Shown piece after piece: positions 8,950 to 16,886 of a DNA stretch of 64,000 nucleotides. The stretch comes from Gammaproteobacteria bacterium (GTDB lineage: Bacteria; Pseudomonadota; Gammaproteobacteria; Burkholderiales; Burkholderiaceae_C): assembly GCA_018828125.1 (NCBI GenBank), contig JAHJWB010000001.1:310001-374000 (forward strand). The letters run 5' to 3'. Each line of letters begins with the position of its first letter. Positions within the stretch are counted from its first letter, which is position 1. The notes beneath the pieces are model-generated. The model saw nothing but the letters and a program-made list of their open reading frames with translations. It did no database searches and was not told where the DNA came from. The translations under genes were made by a program, and so were the position numbers.

Positions 8950-10470
8950 ATGATCAACACCCTCACTTCCACACCCCGCCGTCTCATCCTGGCCTTGGTG
9001 GCCGCTGGGGCGGTGGGCGCCACCGGCGCCGGGCTGATCAGCGGCCAGCAGGCGCGCGCGCTGACCAACCCGGTGCCAGCCGTTGCGCAGACCCCGTTCG
9101 CGCCCGGAGGCGCGCTGCCCAGCTTTGCGCAGATCACCGCGCAGAACGGCCCGGCCGTGGTCAACATCAGCGTCACGGGCAGCACCAAGACGGCGATGGT
9201 CGATGACGGCGGCGACGACGAAGAGCAGCCCGCTGCCCGCCAGGGCCGGGGTCCGCAGCTGGATCCCAATGACCCGTTTTACGAGTTCTTCCGCCAGTTC
9301 GGCTTTCCCGGTGCGGGGGGGCAAGGCCCGCGCAGCAATGTGCCCACGCACGGCCAGGGCTCGGGTTTCATCGTCAGCCCAGACGGCCTGGTGCTGACCA
9401 ATGCCCACGTGGTCAAGGGTGCGAGCGAAGTCGTCGTCAAGCTCACCGACAGGCGCGAGTTCCGCGCCAAGGTGCTGGGCGCCGACCCCAAGACCGATGT
9501 GGCTGTGCTCAAGATCGACGCCAAGGATTTGCCCACCGTGCGCCTGGGCAGCACGCGTGACCTGCAGGTGGGCGAATGGGTGCTGGCCATCGGCTCGCCC
9601 TTCGGCTTTGAAAACAGCGTGACGGCGGGCGTGGTCAGTGCCAAGGGCCGTTCGTTGCCCGACGACAGCCTGGTGCCCTTCATCCAGACTGACGTGGCGG
9701 TGAATCCCGGCAATTCGGGCGGGCCGCTGTTCAACTCGCGCGGCGAGGTGGTGGGCATCAACTCGCAGATCTACAGCCGCTCGGGCGGCTACCAGGGTGT
9801 GTCGTTCTCCATCCCCATCGAGCTGGCCGCCAAGATCAAGGACCAGATCGTGGCCACCGGCAAGGTGCGCCATGCGCAGCTGGGCGTGGCCGTGCAGGAG
9901 GTGAACCAGGCCTTTGCCGAATCGTTTGCGCTCGACAAGCCCGAAGGCGCGTTGGTGGCCAGCGTCACCAAGGGCAGCCCGGCAGCGAAGGCAGGCCTGC
10001 AGGCCGGTGACGTCATTCGCCAGGTGGATGGCCAGCCCATCGTGTCGTCTGGCGACTTGCCTGCCTGGGTGGGCCAGGCGCAGCCCGGGCAGCAGGCCAA
10101 GCTGTCGGTGTGGCGCCAGGGCAAGCCGGTGGAGCTGACCGCCACCCTGGGCGATGCCAGCGACAAGACCAGCAAACAGACGCGCAATGAAGAAGCCGTG
10201 GGCAAGGGCCAACTGGGTCTGTCACTGCGCCCGCTGGAGCCCGAGGAGCGCCGTGAGGTGGGCGTGGCCGAAGGCCTGGTGATCGAACAGGCGCGCGGTC
10301 CCGCGGCGGCGGCGGGCGTGCAGCCAGGCGATGTGCTGCTGGCCATCAACGGCGCACCGGCCAAGAACATCGAGCAGGTGCGCACGGCGATGGCCAAGGC
10401 GGGCAAGTCGGTTGCGCTGCTCATCGAGCGGGACGGCAACAAGATTTTTGTGCCCGTACGCCTGGGGTAA
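8950..10470 (+). CDS. Periplasmic Do-type serine protease (DegP/HtrA family)
   Basis: Starting at the ATG at 8950, the 506-residue protein has a signal peptide (hydrophobic ALVAAGAVGATGAGLI, residues 14-30). A trypsin-like domain follows with the full catalytic triad: H153 in TNAHVV, D183 in KTDVAV and S256 in NPGNSGGPLF. Two PDZ domains fill the C-terminal part (about residues 300-400 and 420-500). It degrades or refolds misfolded periplasmic proteins. The GTG at 8896 in the track would put 18 extra residues before the signal peptide and is less likely. It is followed by a response regulator/histidine kinase pair and a cardiolipin-synthase-like gene, a set that looks like an envelope-stress block. 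Confidence 0.93.
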   Translation: MINTLTSTPRRLILALVAAGAVGATGAGLISGQQARALTNPVPAVAQTPFAPGGALPSFAQITAQNGPAVVNISVTGSTKTAMVDDGGDDEEQPAARQGRGPQLDPNDPFYEFFRQFGFPGAGGQGPRSNVPTHGQGSGFIVSPDGLVLTNAHVVKGASEVVVKLTDRREFRAKVLGADPKTDVAVLKIDAKDLPTVRLGSTRDLQVGEWVLAIGSPFGFENSVTAGVVSAKGRSLPDDSLVPFIQTDVAVNPGNSGGPLFNSRGEVVGINSQIYSRSGGYQGVSFSIPIELAAKIKDQIVATGKVRHAQLGVAVQEVNQAFAESFALDKPEGALVASVTKGSPAAKAGLQAGDVIRQVDGQPIVSSGDLPAWVGQAQPGQQAKLSVWRQGKPVELTATLGDASDKTSKQTRNEEAVGKGQLGLSLRPLEPEERREVGVAEGLVIEQARGPAAAAGVQPGDVLLAINGAPAKNIEQVRTAMAKAGKSVALLIERDGNKIFVPVRLG

Positions 10471-10635
10471 GCGGCGCTGGCCGGCAGTTGGAAACCCTCT
10501 GCCCGAATCAGCGCGACGGGTGCTGAGGCACTGCCCGCCAGGACCCAGCACCGAGCGCACTGATCCACGGTGAGGCATTGCGCATACGGGCCACTTCGGT
10601 GGCCCGGTTCATTTCATTGGCTATGCTTGTCGACC

Positions 10636-11295
10636 ATGCGCCTGCTGCTTGTAGAAGACGACCCCATGATCGGCGAAGCCGTGGCAGACCTGCTGCGCGC
10701 CGAACACTACGCTGTGGACTGGGCGCGCGATGGCGACGCCGCCGACACCGCATTGCGCACACAGCCCTACGACCTGGTGCTGCTGGATCTGGGGCTGCCC
10801 AAGCGCGACGGCATCACCGTGCTGCGCGACTTGCGCACACGCAAGAACCGCACGCCCGTGCTGGTGGCCACCGCACGTGACGCCGTCGCCCAGCGCATCG
10901 AGGGGCTCGATGCAGGGGCCGACGACTACGTGCTCAAGCCCTACGACCTCGATGAACTGCTGGCCCGCATTCGCGCGCTTCTGCGCCGTGCAGCCGGGCG
11001 CGCCGAGCCGGTGTACGAACACAAGGGCGTGTGCATCAACCCCGTAACGCGCGAGGCCACGGTGCAGGGCGTGCCGGTGGTCTTGTCAGCGCGTGAATGG
11101 GCTGTGCTGGAGCCACTTATCGCCCGTCCCGGCATGGTGCTGTCGCGCCAGCAGTTGGAAGACAAGCTCTATGGCTGGGGCGATGAGGTGAGCAGCAACG
11201 CGGTGGAGGTCTACATCCACGGCTTGCGCAAAAAGCTAGGGGCCGAGGTGCTGCTCAACGTGCGCGGCGTCGGCTACCTGGTGCCGAAAATATGA
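10636..11295 (+). CDS. OmpR-family response regulator
   Basis: The ORF track begins at 10570, but the receiver domain begins exactly at the ATG at 10636 (MRLLLVEDDP), giving 219 residues. The phospho-acceptor is D51 in LVLLDLGLP, and K100 or so in VLKPYDLDEL completes the receiver site. The C-terminal winged helix (residues 125-219) ends with the OmpR-type GVGYLVPKI. It pairs with the histidine kinase at 11438. The degP-like gene upstream is a possible target, but that is inferred only from position. Confidence 0.93.
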   Translation: MRLLLVEDDPMIGEAVADLLRAEHYAVDWARDGDAADTALRTQPYDLVLLDLGLPKRDGITVLRDLRTRKNRTPVLVATARDAVAQRIEGLDAGADDYVLKPYDLDELLARIRALLRRAAGRAEPVYEHKGVCINPVTREATVQGVPVVLSAREWAVLEPLIARPGMVLSRQQLEDKLYGWGDEVSSNAVEVYIHGLRKKLGAEVLLNVRGVGYLVPKI

Positions 11296-11395
11296 CCCCC
11301 CTGAGCGGCTTTGCCGCTTCCCCCCAAGGGGGGACGACAGCCTTTGCTGCGGGGCTGCCCTTGCTGGCTGTCCCAGCGAAACGCGGCGCGCCCTT
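11296..11395 (+). repeat. Dispersed GC-rich intergenic repeat, short copy (family 2)
   Basis: Directly after the response regulator stop comes CCCCCTGAGCGGCTTTGCCG, then CCCCCCAAGGGGGG, then TGCTGCGGGGCTGCCCTTGC. The block order matches 4446-4566, with the central hairpin shortened. It separates two genes of one two-component system, so any folded RNA would lie inside the regulator-kinase transcript. Confidence 0.65.
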
Positions 11396-11437
11396 TTCGT
11401 GTGGCGTGGCGAGTACGGAGATTCGCGGGTCATTGAA

Positions 11438-12808
11438 ATGACGGAATTACAAGCCCCCCGTTGGCGCAGCATGCTGCAGTCGTTGCTCCCCCGCTCGCTG
11501 CGCATGCGGCTGCTGGTGTTCTTGCTGGCCGCCATCGTGCTGGCTGGCGCGGTGCAGGGCGCGTTGGCGTATCGCGGCGCGCTGGCCGAGGCCGATGCGC
11601 TGTTCGACTATCACATGCAGCAGACCGCGCTGGCCCTGCGGTCGGGTCTGCCGGTGGATGCGCAAGGGCTTGGACCCGGCTTGAGTCCCGAGGACGAAAA
11701 CCACGAATTCATCGTGCAGGTGTGGACCAACGAAGGCCTGCGCATTTTTGAATCGGCTGTTGGCGCGGCGCTGCCACAGGTTGCCGTGCTGGGCTTTGCC
11801 AACGTGCAGGCGCGCGGGGGCACCTACCGGGTGTTTTCGCTGCAGACCCGCTCGCAGGTCATCCAGGTGGCGCAGAACATGGCCGCGCGGCGCGACATGG
11901 CCCGCAGTCTGGCGCTGCGCACGCTGGCACCGCTGGCCTTCATGGCGCCGCTGCTGGTGCTGGCGGTGTGGTGGGGCGTGAGCCGGTCGTTGGCCCCGGT
12001 GGAGCGGGTGCGCCGCCAGCTGGCCCAGCGCCAGGCCGACGACCTGTCACCGGTGAGCGATGCGCAACTGCCGGATGAAGTGCAGCCTCTGGTCAGTGAA
12101 CTCAACCTGCTGTTCGAGCGCGTGCAGCGCGCCTTTGATGCCCAGGAGCATTTTGTGGCCGATGCCGCGCACGAACTGCGTTCGCCCCTGGCCGCGCTGC
12201 GGCTGCAACTGCAGGGCCTGCAGCGCGCGGGCGACGATACCGCCCGTGCTGCCGCCGTTGAACGCCTGTCGTCAGGCATCGACCGCGCCACGCGCCTGGT
12301 CGAGCAGCTGTTGACGCTGGCGCGGCAGGAAGCCAGTACGGCCGTTGCCGAACCTGTGGACCTGCGCGCCGTGGCGCAGCTGGCCCTGGCCGATGTGGCA
12401 CCCGCCGCGCAGGCGCGAAGCATGGATGTGGGCCTGCTTGCATCCGACCCTGCCACCGTACCCGGCAACGCGGAGGCACTGCGCATGCTGGTGAGAAACC
12501 TGCTCGACAACGCCATCAAATACACGCCGCCCGGTGGCCGGGTGGACTTGCACCTGCGCGCTGACGGCGACCGTGCCGTGCTGCTCACGGTGGAAGACAG
12601 TGGCCCCGGCATTGCCCCTGAGTACCGCGACCGCGTCATGCAGCGGTTTGTGCGCGAAACGTCCGAAGGCGCGCCCGGCAGCGGCCTGGGCCTGGCCATT
12701 GTGCAAGCCATCGCCACCGCGCATGGCGCCACGATGCTGCTGGATAGTTCTGAGCGCCTGGGCGGGCTGCGGGCCGTGGTGCGCTTTGTCGGGGGCACGT
12801 CGCCGTGA
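11438..12808 (+). CDS. Sensor histidine kinase
   Basis: Taken from the ATG at 11438, the protein has 456 residues. A first membrane segment (about residues 24-46) and a second (about 165-185) flank a periplasmic domain of roughly 115 residues. Then come a HAMP-like linker, the phospho-acceptor H245 in HELRSPLAAL, the N box RNLLDNAIKYTPPGG and the G boxes DSGPGIAPEY and GSGLGLAIVQ. This is the PmrB/QseC-like class. It shares a GTGA overlap with the cardiolipin-synthase-like gene, so the two are translationally coupled. The track's earlier start at 11399 is inside the end of a dispersed repeat and was rejected. Confidence 0.92.
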   Translation: MTELQAPRWRSMLQSLLPRSLRMRLLVFLLAAIVLAGAVQGALAYRGALAEADALFDYHMQQTALALRSGLPVDAQGLGPGLSPEDENHEFIVQVWTNEGLRIFESAVGAALPQVAVLGFANVQARGGTYRVFSLQTRSQVIQVAQNMAARRDMARSLALRTLAPLAFMAPLLVLAVWWGVSRSLAPVERVRRQLAQRQADDLSPVSDAQLPDEVQPLVSELNLLFERVQRAFDAQEHFVADAAHELRSPLAALRLQLQGLQRAGDDTARAAAVERLSSGIDRATRLVEQLLTLARQEASTAVAEPVDLRAVAQLALADVAPAAQARSMDVGLLASDPATVPGNAEALRMLVRNLLDNAIKYTPPGGRVDLHLRADGDRAVLLTVEDSGPGIAPEYRDRVMQRFVRETSEGAPGSGLGLAIVQAIATAHGATMLLDSSERLGGLRAVVRFVGGTSP

Positions 12809-14283
12809 CCTCCTGGCTGGCCGTTCTGTCAGGGCTTGGACATGCCTTGCTGGCGGCTGCCGGTTTGCTGGTGTATGTGCTGGCCACGCGCATTGGCCAC
12901 CAGCGGCGCCACCCGTCGGCGGCGCTGGGTTGGGTCGGGGGCATCGTGGTGTTCCCGTATGTCGCGGTGCCGTTGTTTTTGATGTTCGGAATGCGCAAGT
13001 TCGCGCGACCGTTGCGGGTGCCGCGCCAGACACCCTCGGCGCGTCCGACACATTCACAGCAGCCAACGCATTCAGCGGATGCCGCAGCGGTAGCCGGCCC
13101 TGCCTGGGCGCTGCAGCTGTTGGCATGCATGGACCTTGCGGCGCCGGTCCACAACCGCGCCATCGTGTTTCACCGGCAGGGCACCGAAGCCTTGTCGGGC
13201 CTGATGGGCGCCATCGAGCGATCCTCGCGCACGCTCGACGTCGGCACCTTTGTGTTCGGCCACGACGAAGTGGGCCAGCGCGTGGCCGCCGCGCTGCTGC
13301 GGGCGGTACAGCGCGGCGTTGCGGTGCGTTTGTTGGTCGACGCCGTGGGCAGCCTGAAGATGCCCCGATCCCTGTTGCGCGAGCTGCGTGCCGGTGGGGT
13401 GGACGTCCAGCGCTTCATGCCGCTGTGGACCAGCCCCATCCAAGGGCGCACCAACCTGCGCAACCATCGCAAGCTGCTGCTGGCCGATGGTGAGTACCTG
13501 TGGAGCGGTGGGCGCAACTTGGCCACCGAGTATTTTCTGGACCGCCCCGGAACGCCTGCGTGGGTCGATCTGAGCTACGAAGTCCATGGTCCAGTTGCCA
13601 CGCAGGCCGCCGCGCAGTTCGACGCGGACTGGCGCATGGCCAGCGGACGTTTGGGCGCGCTCCCATCGGCGCCTGTGCGCGGGGCCCTGCCGCTGGCTGA
13701 CGAGCGCGCGTCGCAAAGTGCGCAGCCGCCTGGCCCGCTCGCCGTGGGCCCGTGGGCGCAATGGGTGCCCAGCGGCCCCGACCATGCGGACGACACCGTG
13801 CACACCCTGCTGCTGGCGGGGGCCTTTCAGGCGCAGCGGCGCATCGTGGCCGTCACGCCGTACTTTGTGCCCGACGATGCGCTGCTGGCCGCGTGGTGCC
13901 TGGCTTGCCGACGGGGCGTGCAGGTCAGCCTGCTGCTGCCGCGCCAGTCCAATCACCACCTGGCCGACTGGGCCCGTGAGCGTGCGCTGCGCGATCTGGT
14001 GGCCGCCGGGGCGCAGGTGTGGCTGGCCGATGACATGGTCCATGCTAAGGCGGTGATCATGGACGACGACATCGCGTTGTGCGGGTCGGTCAACCTGGAC
14101 GCACGCAGCCTGTTCCTCAACTACGAGGCGATGACGGCTTTTTATGGGGGGCAGGAGATCCGATGGTTGTCCGACTGGTGCGCGCAGCACATCGCAGCGG
14201 CGCGGCCGTATGACGCCCGCAGGCCCTCGTGGACGCGCGACATTGCCGAAGGAATGGTGCGATCCATTGCGTTCCAGTTGTAG
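12805..14283 (+). CDS. Phospholipase D-like protein, cardiolipin synthase type
   Basis: The 492-residue protein begins with a GTG that overlaps the kinase stop. Two N-terminal membrane segments (about residues 5-25 and 40-58) are followed by two PLD domains. Each has an intact HxKx4D motif: HRKLLLAD in the first half and HAKAVIMD near residue 413. The second is followed by GSVNLDARSLFLNYE, typical of cardiolipin synthases. The enzyme probably makes cardiolipin from phosphatidylglycerol at the inner membrane. Coupling to a sensor kinase and a DegP-like protease suggests membrane-stress adaptation. The linker at residues 60-105 is variable and alanine/proline-rich. Confidence 0.87.
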   Translation: MTSWLAVLSGLGHALLAAAGLLVYVLATRIGHQRRHPSAALGWVGGIVVFPYVAVPLFLMFGMRKFARPLRVPRQTPSARPTHSQQPTHSADAAAVAGPAWALQLLACMDLAAPVHNRAIVFHRQGTEALSGLMGAIERSSRTLDVGTFVFGHDEVGQRVAAALLRAVQRGVAVRLLVDAVGSLKMPRSLLRELRAGGVDVQRFMPLWTSPIQGRTNLRNHRKLLLADGEYLWSGGRNLATEYFLDRPGTPAWVDLSYEVHGPVATQAAAQFDADWRMASGRLGALPSAPVRGALPLADERASQSAQPPGPLAVGPWAQWVPSGPDHADDTVHTLLLAGAFQAQRRIVAVTPYFVPDDALLAAWCLACRRGVQVSLLLPRQSNHHLADWARERALRDLVAAGAQVWLADDMVHAKAVIMDDDIALCGSVNLDARSLFLNYEAMTAFYGGQEIRWLSDWCAQHIAAARPYDARRPSWTRDIAEGMVRSIAFQL

Positions 14284-14361
14284 CCGTCAGCGCATTGCAC
14301 GCCGCGCGCGCAGAACCCGTCGCATGATGTGCATCCCTTCAACCGCACACCCGTCTTCTCC

Positions 14362-15360
14362 ATGGCACCCCATTTCATTGTTCTCGGCGCAGGCGCAATT
14401 GGTTGTTATGTAGGGGGGCGGCTGGCGGCCCACGGCCAGTCCGTGTGCCTGGTCGGGCGACCGCATGCGCTGGAGCCCATCAGCCTGCAGGGCTTGCAAG
14501 TGACCGATCTTGACGGCTTTGACCGCCATGTGCCTGCCAGCGCCTTGCAACGGGCCCACACGCTGGCAGATGCAGCGCCCGGTGCCCACAGCGTGGTGCT
14601 GCTGTGCGTCAAAAGCGGCGCCACCGACGCTGCAGCGCGTGAGCTGGCAGCGGGCTGCGCACCCGGCACCCCGGTCATCTCGCTGCAAAACGGGGTGGAC
14701 AACGTGGCCCGCGTCGCAGCACTGGCGCCTGGCCTGAACGTGCTGGCGGGCATGGTGCCCTACAACGTGGTGCTGCGCGGCGCCCATGTGCACCGCGCCA
14801 CTGCAGGACATTTGCAGCTGCAGCGCGATGCCGTCACCGAGCGCATCGCGCCAGTGTTTGATGCTGCGGGCCTGGCCACGGTGCTGCCGGCCGACATCCG
14901 CGCGGTGCAATGGGGCAAGCTGCTGCTCAACCTGAACAACCCGGTCAATGCCTTATCTGATTTGCCTTTGCGGCAAGAGCTGCTCGACCGCGACTGCCGC
15001 CGCGTCTTTGCCGCACTGCAGACCGAAGCGTTGCATGTGATGGCCCGCGCAGGCATCACCCCTGCCCAGGTCACCGCCGTGTCGCCCACGCTGCTGCCTC
15101 ATGTGCTGCGCCTGCCCAACTGGCTGTTTACAAGCTTGGCCAAACGCATGCTGCAGATGGACGCCAAGGCGCGCTCGTCGATGTGGGACGACCTGGAAAC
15201 CGGGCGCGTGACCGAGATTGATGCACTCAGCGGGGCGGTGGTTCGGCTGGCGATGCAGCATGGCATGCAGGCACCGCTCAATGCGCGCATGTGCGAGCTG
15301 CTTGGCGGCCCACGCCAGCGCCTCACGGGTCCGCAGATGCGGCAGAGGCTGGGGGTGTGA
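14362..15360 (+). CDS. 2-dehydropantoate 2-reductase family protein (PanE/ApbA-like)
   Basis: From the ATG at 14362 the protein has 332 residues. The Rossmann motif LGAGAIGCYVGGRLA is at the very N-terminus, LLCVKSGAT follows near residue 85, and the family lysine lies in QWGKLLLNLNNPVNAL near residue 185. PanE reduces ketopantoate to pantoate with NADPH in coenzyme A synthesis, but many paralogues act on other 2-keto acids. With no pan genes nearby the exact substrate is open. The earlier in-frame ATG at 14329 in the track adds eleven residues before the fold and is less likely. Confidence 0.85.
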   Translation: MAPHFIVLGAGAIGCYVGGRLAAHGQSVCLVGRPHALEPISLQGLQVTDLDGFDRHVPASALQRAHTLADAAPGAHSVVLLCVKSGATDAAARELAAGCAPGTPVISLQNGVDNVARVAALAPGLNVLAGMVPYNVVLRGAHVHRATAGHLQLQRDAVTERIAPVFDAAGLATVLPADIRAVQWGKLLLNLNNPVNALSDLPLRQELLDRDCRRVFAALQTEALHVMARAGITPAQVTAVSPTLLPHVLRLPNWLFTSLAKRMLQMDAKARSSMWDDLETGRVTEIDALSGAVVRLAMQHGMQAPLNARMCELLGGPRQRLTGPQMRQRLGV

Positions 15361-15852
15361 TCAGGCGGCCGGTTTCGTGCTGCCCAGCGGCACGCGCAGG
15401 CCGGTCTTCAGGCTGCTGAGGGCGACTGACGTTCTGAACCGCTTGATGTTGTCGTCCCCCTCAAACAGCCGCCGCGTCAGCGCCTCGTAGTCCGCCATCG
15501 ACGCCACGGAAACCACCAGCAGGTAGTCCGCCTGGCCAGTCACGTTGTAGCACTGCTGAACCGCTTCCTCGGCAGCAAAGCGCTCGCGCAACCGTGCGGT
15601 GCAATCGGGCCGCTCATTCTCCAGATGCACTTCCATCACGATGGTCAGCGGCGTGCCCACCTTGGCGGGGTCCAGCACGGCGACGTTGGCGCGGATCACC
15701 CCGCTGTCTTTCAGCCGCTGAATGCGCCGCTGCACGGCCGGGGCAGACAGGTTGACCGCTTGCGCAATCACGCGCTGGGGCGTGGTGTTGTCGGTCTGCA
15801 GGATGTCGAGGATCGCGATGTCAAAGCGGTCCAGTTCTGGGGTGGCGGGCAT
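15361..15852 (-). CDS. Lrp/AsnC-family transcriptional regulator
   Basis: The protein start was set to the ATG at 15852 (MPATPELDRFD), giving 163 residues, the normal size for Lrp. The N-terminal helix-turn-helix includes LQTDNTTPQRVIAQAVNLS and APAVQRRIQRLKDSGVI. The C-terminal RAM ligand domain follows with YNVTGQADYLLVVSVASMAD. It is divergent from an amino-acid-exporter-like EamA gene, a common arrangement in which an Lrp protein senses an amino acid and induces its export. The first 25 residues of the track ORF are upstream sequence. Confidence 0.92.
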   Translation of the reverse strand: MPATPELDRFDIAILDILQTDNTTPQRVIAQAVNLSAPAVQRRIQRLKDSGVIRANVAVLDPAKVGTPLTIVMEVHLENERPDCTARLRERFAAEEAVQQCYNVTGQADYLLVVSVASMADYEALTRRLFEGDDNIKRFRTSVALSSLKTGLRVPLGSTKPAA

Positions 15853-15941
15853 GGAATGTCTTGGGTTGGTGAGCGAAAGTTGCATGCAGGCTCTGAAATT
15901 CGAGCAAAAAGCACGCGTGAGTCGCACTATATTTTCAACCC

Positions 15942-16844
15942 ATGAGCGCTTCTCTTCTCCAACGGTTTTTCCCGTTTCTTGCCGTCCTGGGTTCGGTCAC
16001 TGCACTGGGCATCGGCACCTCCTGGGCCAAGCACTGGCTGTTTCCGGTGGTGGGGGCGCAGGGCACCACGGCCGTTCGGGTGGGCTTTTCTGCCTTGCTG
16101 GTGCTGCTGCTGTGGCGCCCGTGGCGTTGGCCTTTGTCGCGGGCAGATGCGCGCGCCATCGTGCTGTACGGCGCTGCCCTGGGCGGGATGAACCTGATGT
16201 TCTACATGTCCCTGCGCACGCTGCCGTTTGGCTTGGCGGTGGCCATCGAATTCTCGGGGCCGCTGGCGGTGGCGATCTGGTCGTCGCGCCGCGCGGTGGA
16301 TTTTGTGTGGGTGGCGCTGGCCATGGCCGGGCTGGGCATGCTGCTGCCGCTGGGGTTGAACGGTAGCACGCTGGACCCGGTGGGAGTGTTGTATGCGCTG
16401 GGCGCTGCGGTTTTCTGGGCGCTGTACATCGTGTTCGGCAAGCGCGCCGGGCATTTGCACGCGGGGCATACGGTGTCGCTGGGCCTGCTGGTGGCGGCGC
16501 TGGTGGTGGTGCCTGTGGGCGTGGTGCATGCGGGCGCCGCGCTGCTGTCGCCCAGTGTGCTGCTCATTGGCGTGGCGGTGGCGGCAGTGTCCAGCGCCAT
16601 CCCGATCTCGCTGGAAATGATGGCCCTGAAGCGCCTGCCCAAGGAGGCCTTCGGCATCATGATCAGCATGGAGCCCGCGGTGGCTGCCGTGCTGGCCTTG
16701 ATGCTGCTGGGCGAGCACCTGAGCGCGATCCAGTGGCTGGCCATTGGCTGCATCGTGGCAGCGTCGATGGGCAGTGCGGCCACCGCCGCGCGTCCCGTCG
16801 ATGGCCGCCCGATGGATTCAAAAAAGATAGCTGCCAGCGCTTAG
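15942..16844 (+). CDS. EamA/RhtA-like inner-membrane exporter
   Basis: The 300-residue protein has about ten membrane segments and resembles RhtA-type threonine/homoserine exporters, with SFYMSLRTLP-like MFYMSLRTLPFGLAVAIEFSG and IPISLEMMALKRLPKEAFG. It is read divergently from the Lrp gene 89 bases away, which fits amino acid export under Lrp control. The last seven residues (KKIAASA) and the TAG stop lie within a copy of the 46-bp dispersed repeat. The native C-terminus has therefore been replaced or extended by repeat sequence. Confidence 0.88.
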   Translation: MSASLLQRFFPFLAVLGSVTALGIGTSWAKHWLFPVVGAQGTTAVRVGFSALLVLLLWRPWRWPLSRADARAIVLYGAALGGMNLMFYMSLRTLPFGLAVAIEFSGPLAVAIWSSRRAVDFVWVALAMAGLGMLLPLGLNGSTLDPVGVLYALGAAVFWALYIVFGKRAGHLHAGHTVSLGLLVAALVVVPVGVVHAGAALLSPSVLLIGVAVAAVSSAIPISLEMMALKRLPKEAFGIMISMEPAVAAVLALMLLGEHLSAIQWLAIGCIVAASMGSAATAARPVDGRPMDSKKIAASA

Positions 16845-16869
16845 TGGATAAGCGCTAGAGCCATTTTTT
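16821..16869 (+). repeat. 46-bp palindromic dispersed repeat (family 1), copy 2, overlapping a CDS end
   Basis: GATAGCTGCCAGCGCTTAGT followed by GGATAAGCGCTAGAGCCATTTTTT matches the consensus in forward orientation. It covers the final codons and TAG stop of the RhtA-like gene. It also lies just beyond the 3' end of the giant ATPase gene on the other strand, where it could act as a hairpin between convergent transcripts. Confidence 0.85.
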
Positions 16870-16886
16870 GCCTCAAACCAGCCCGC

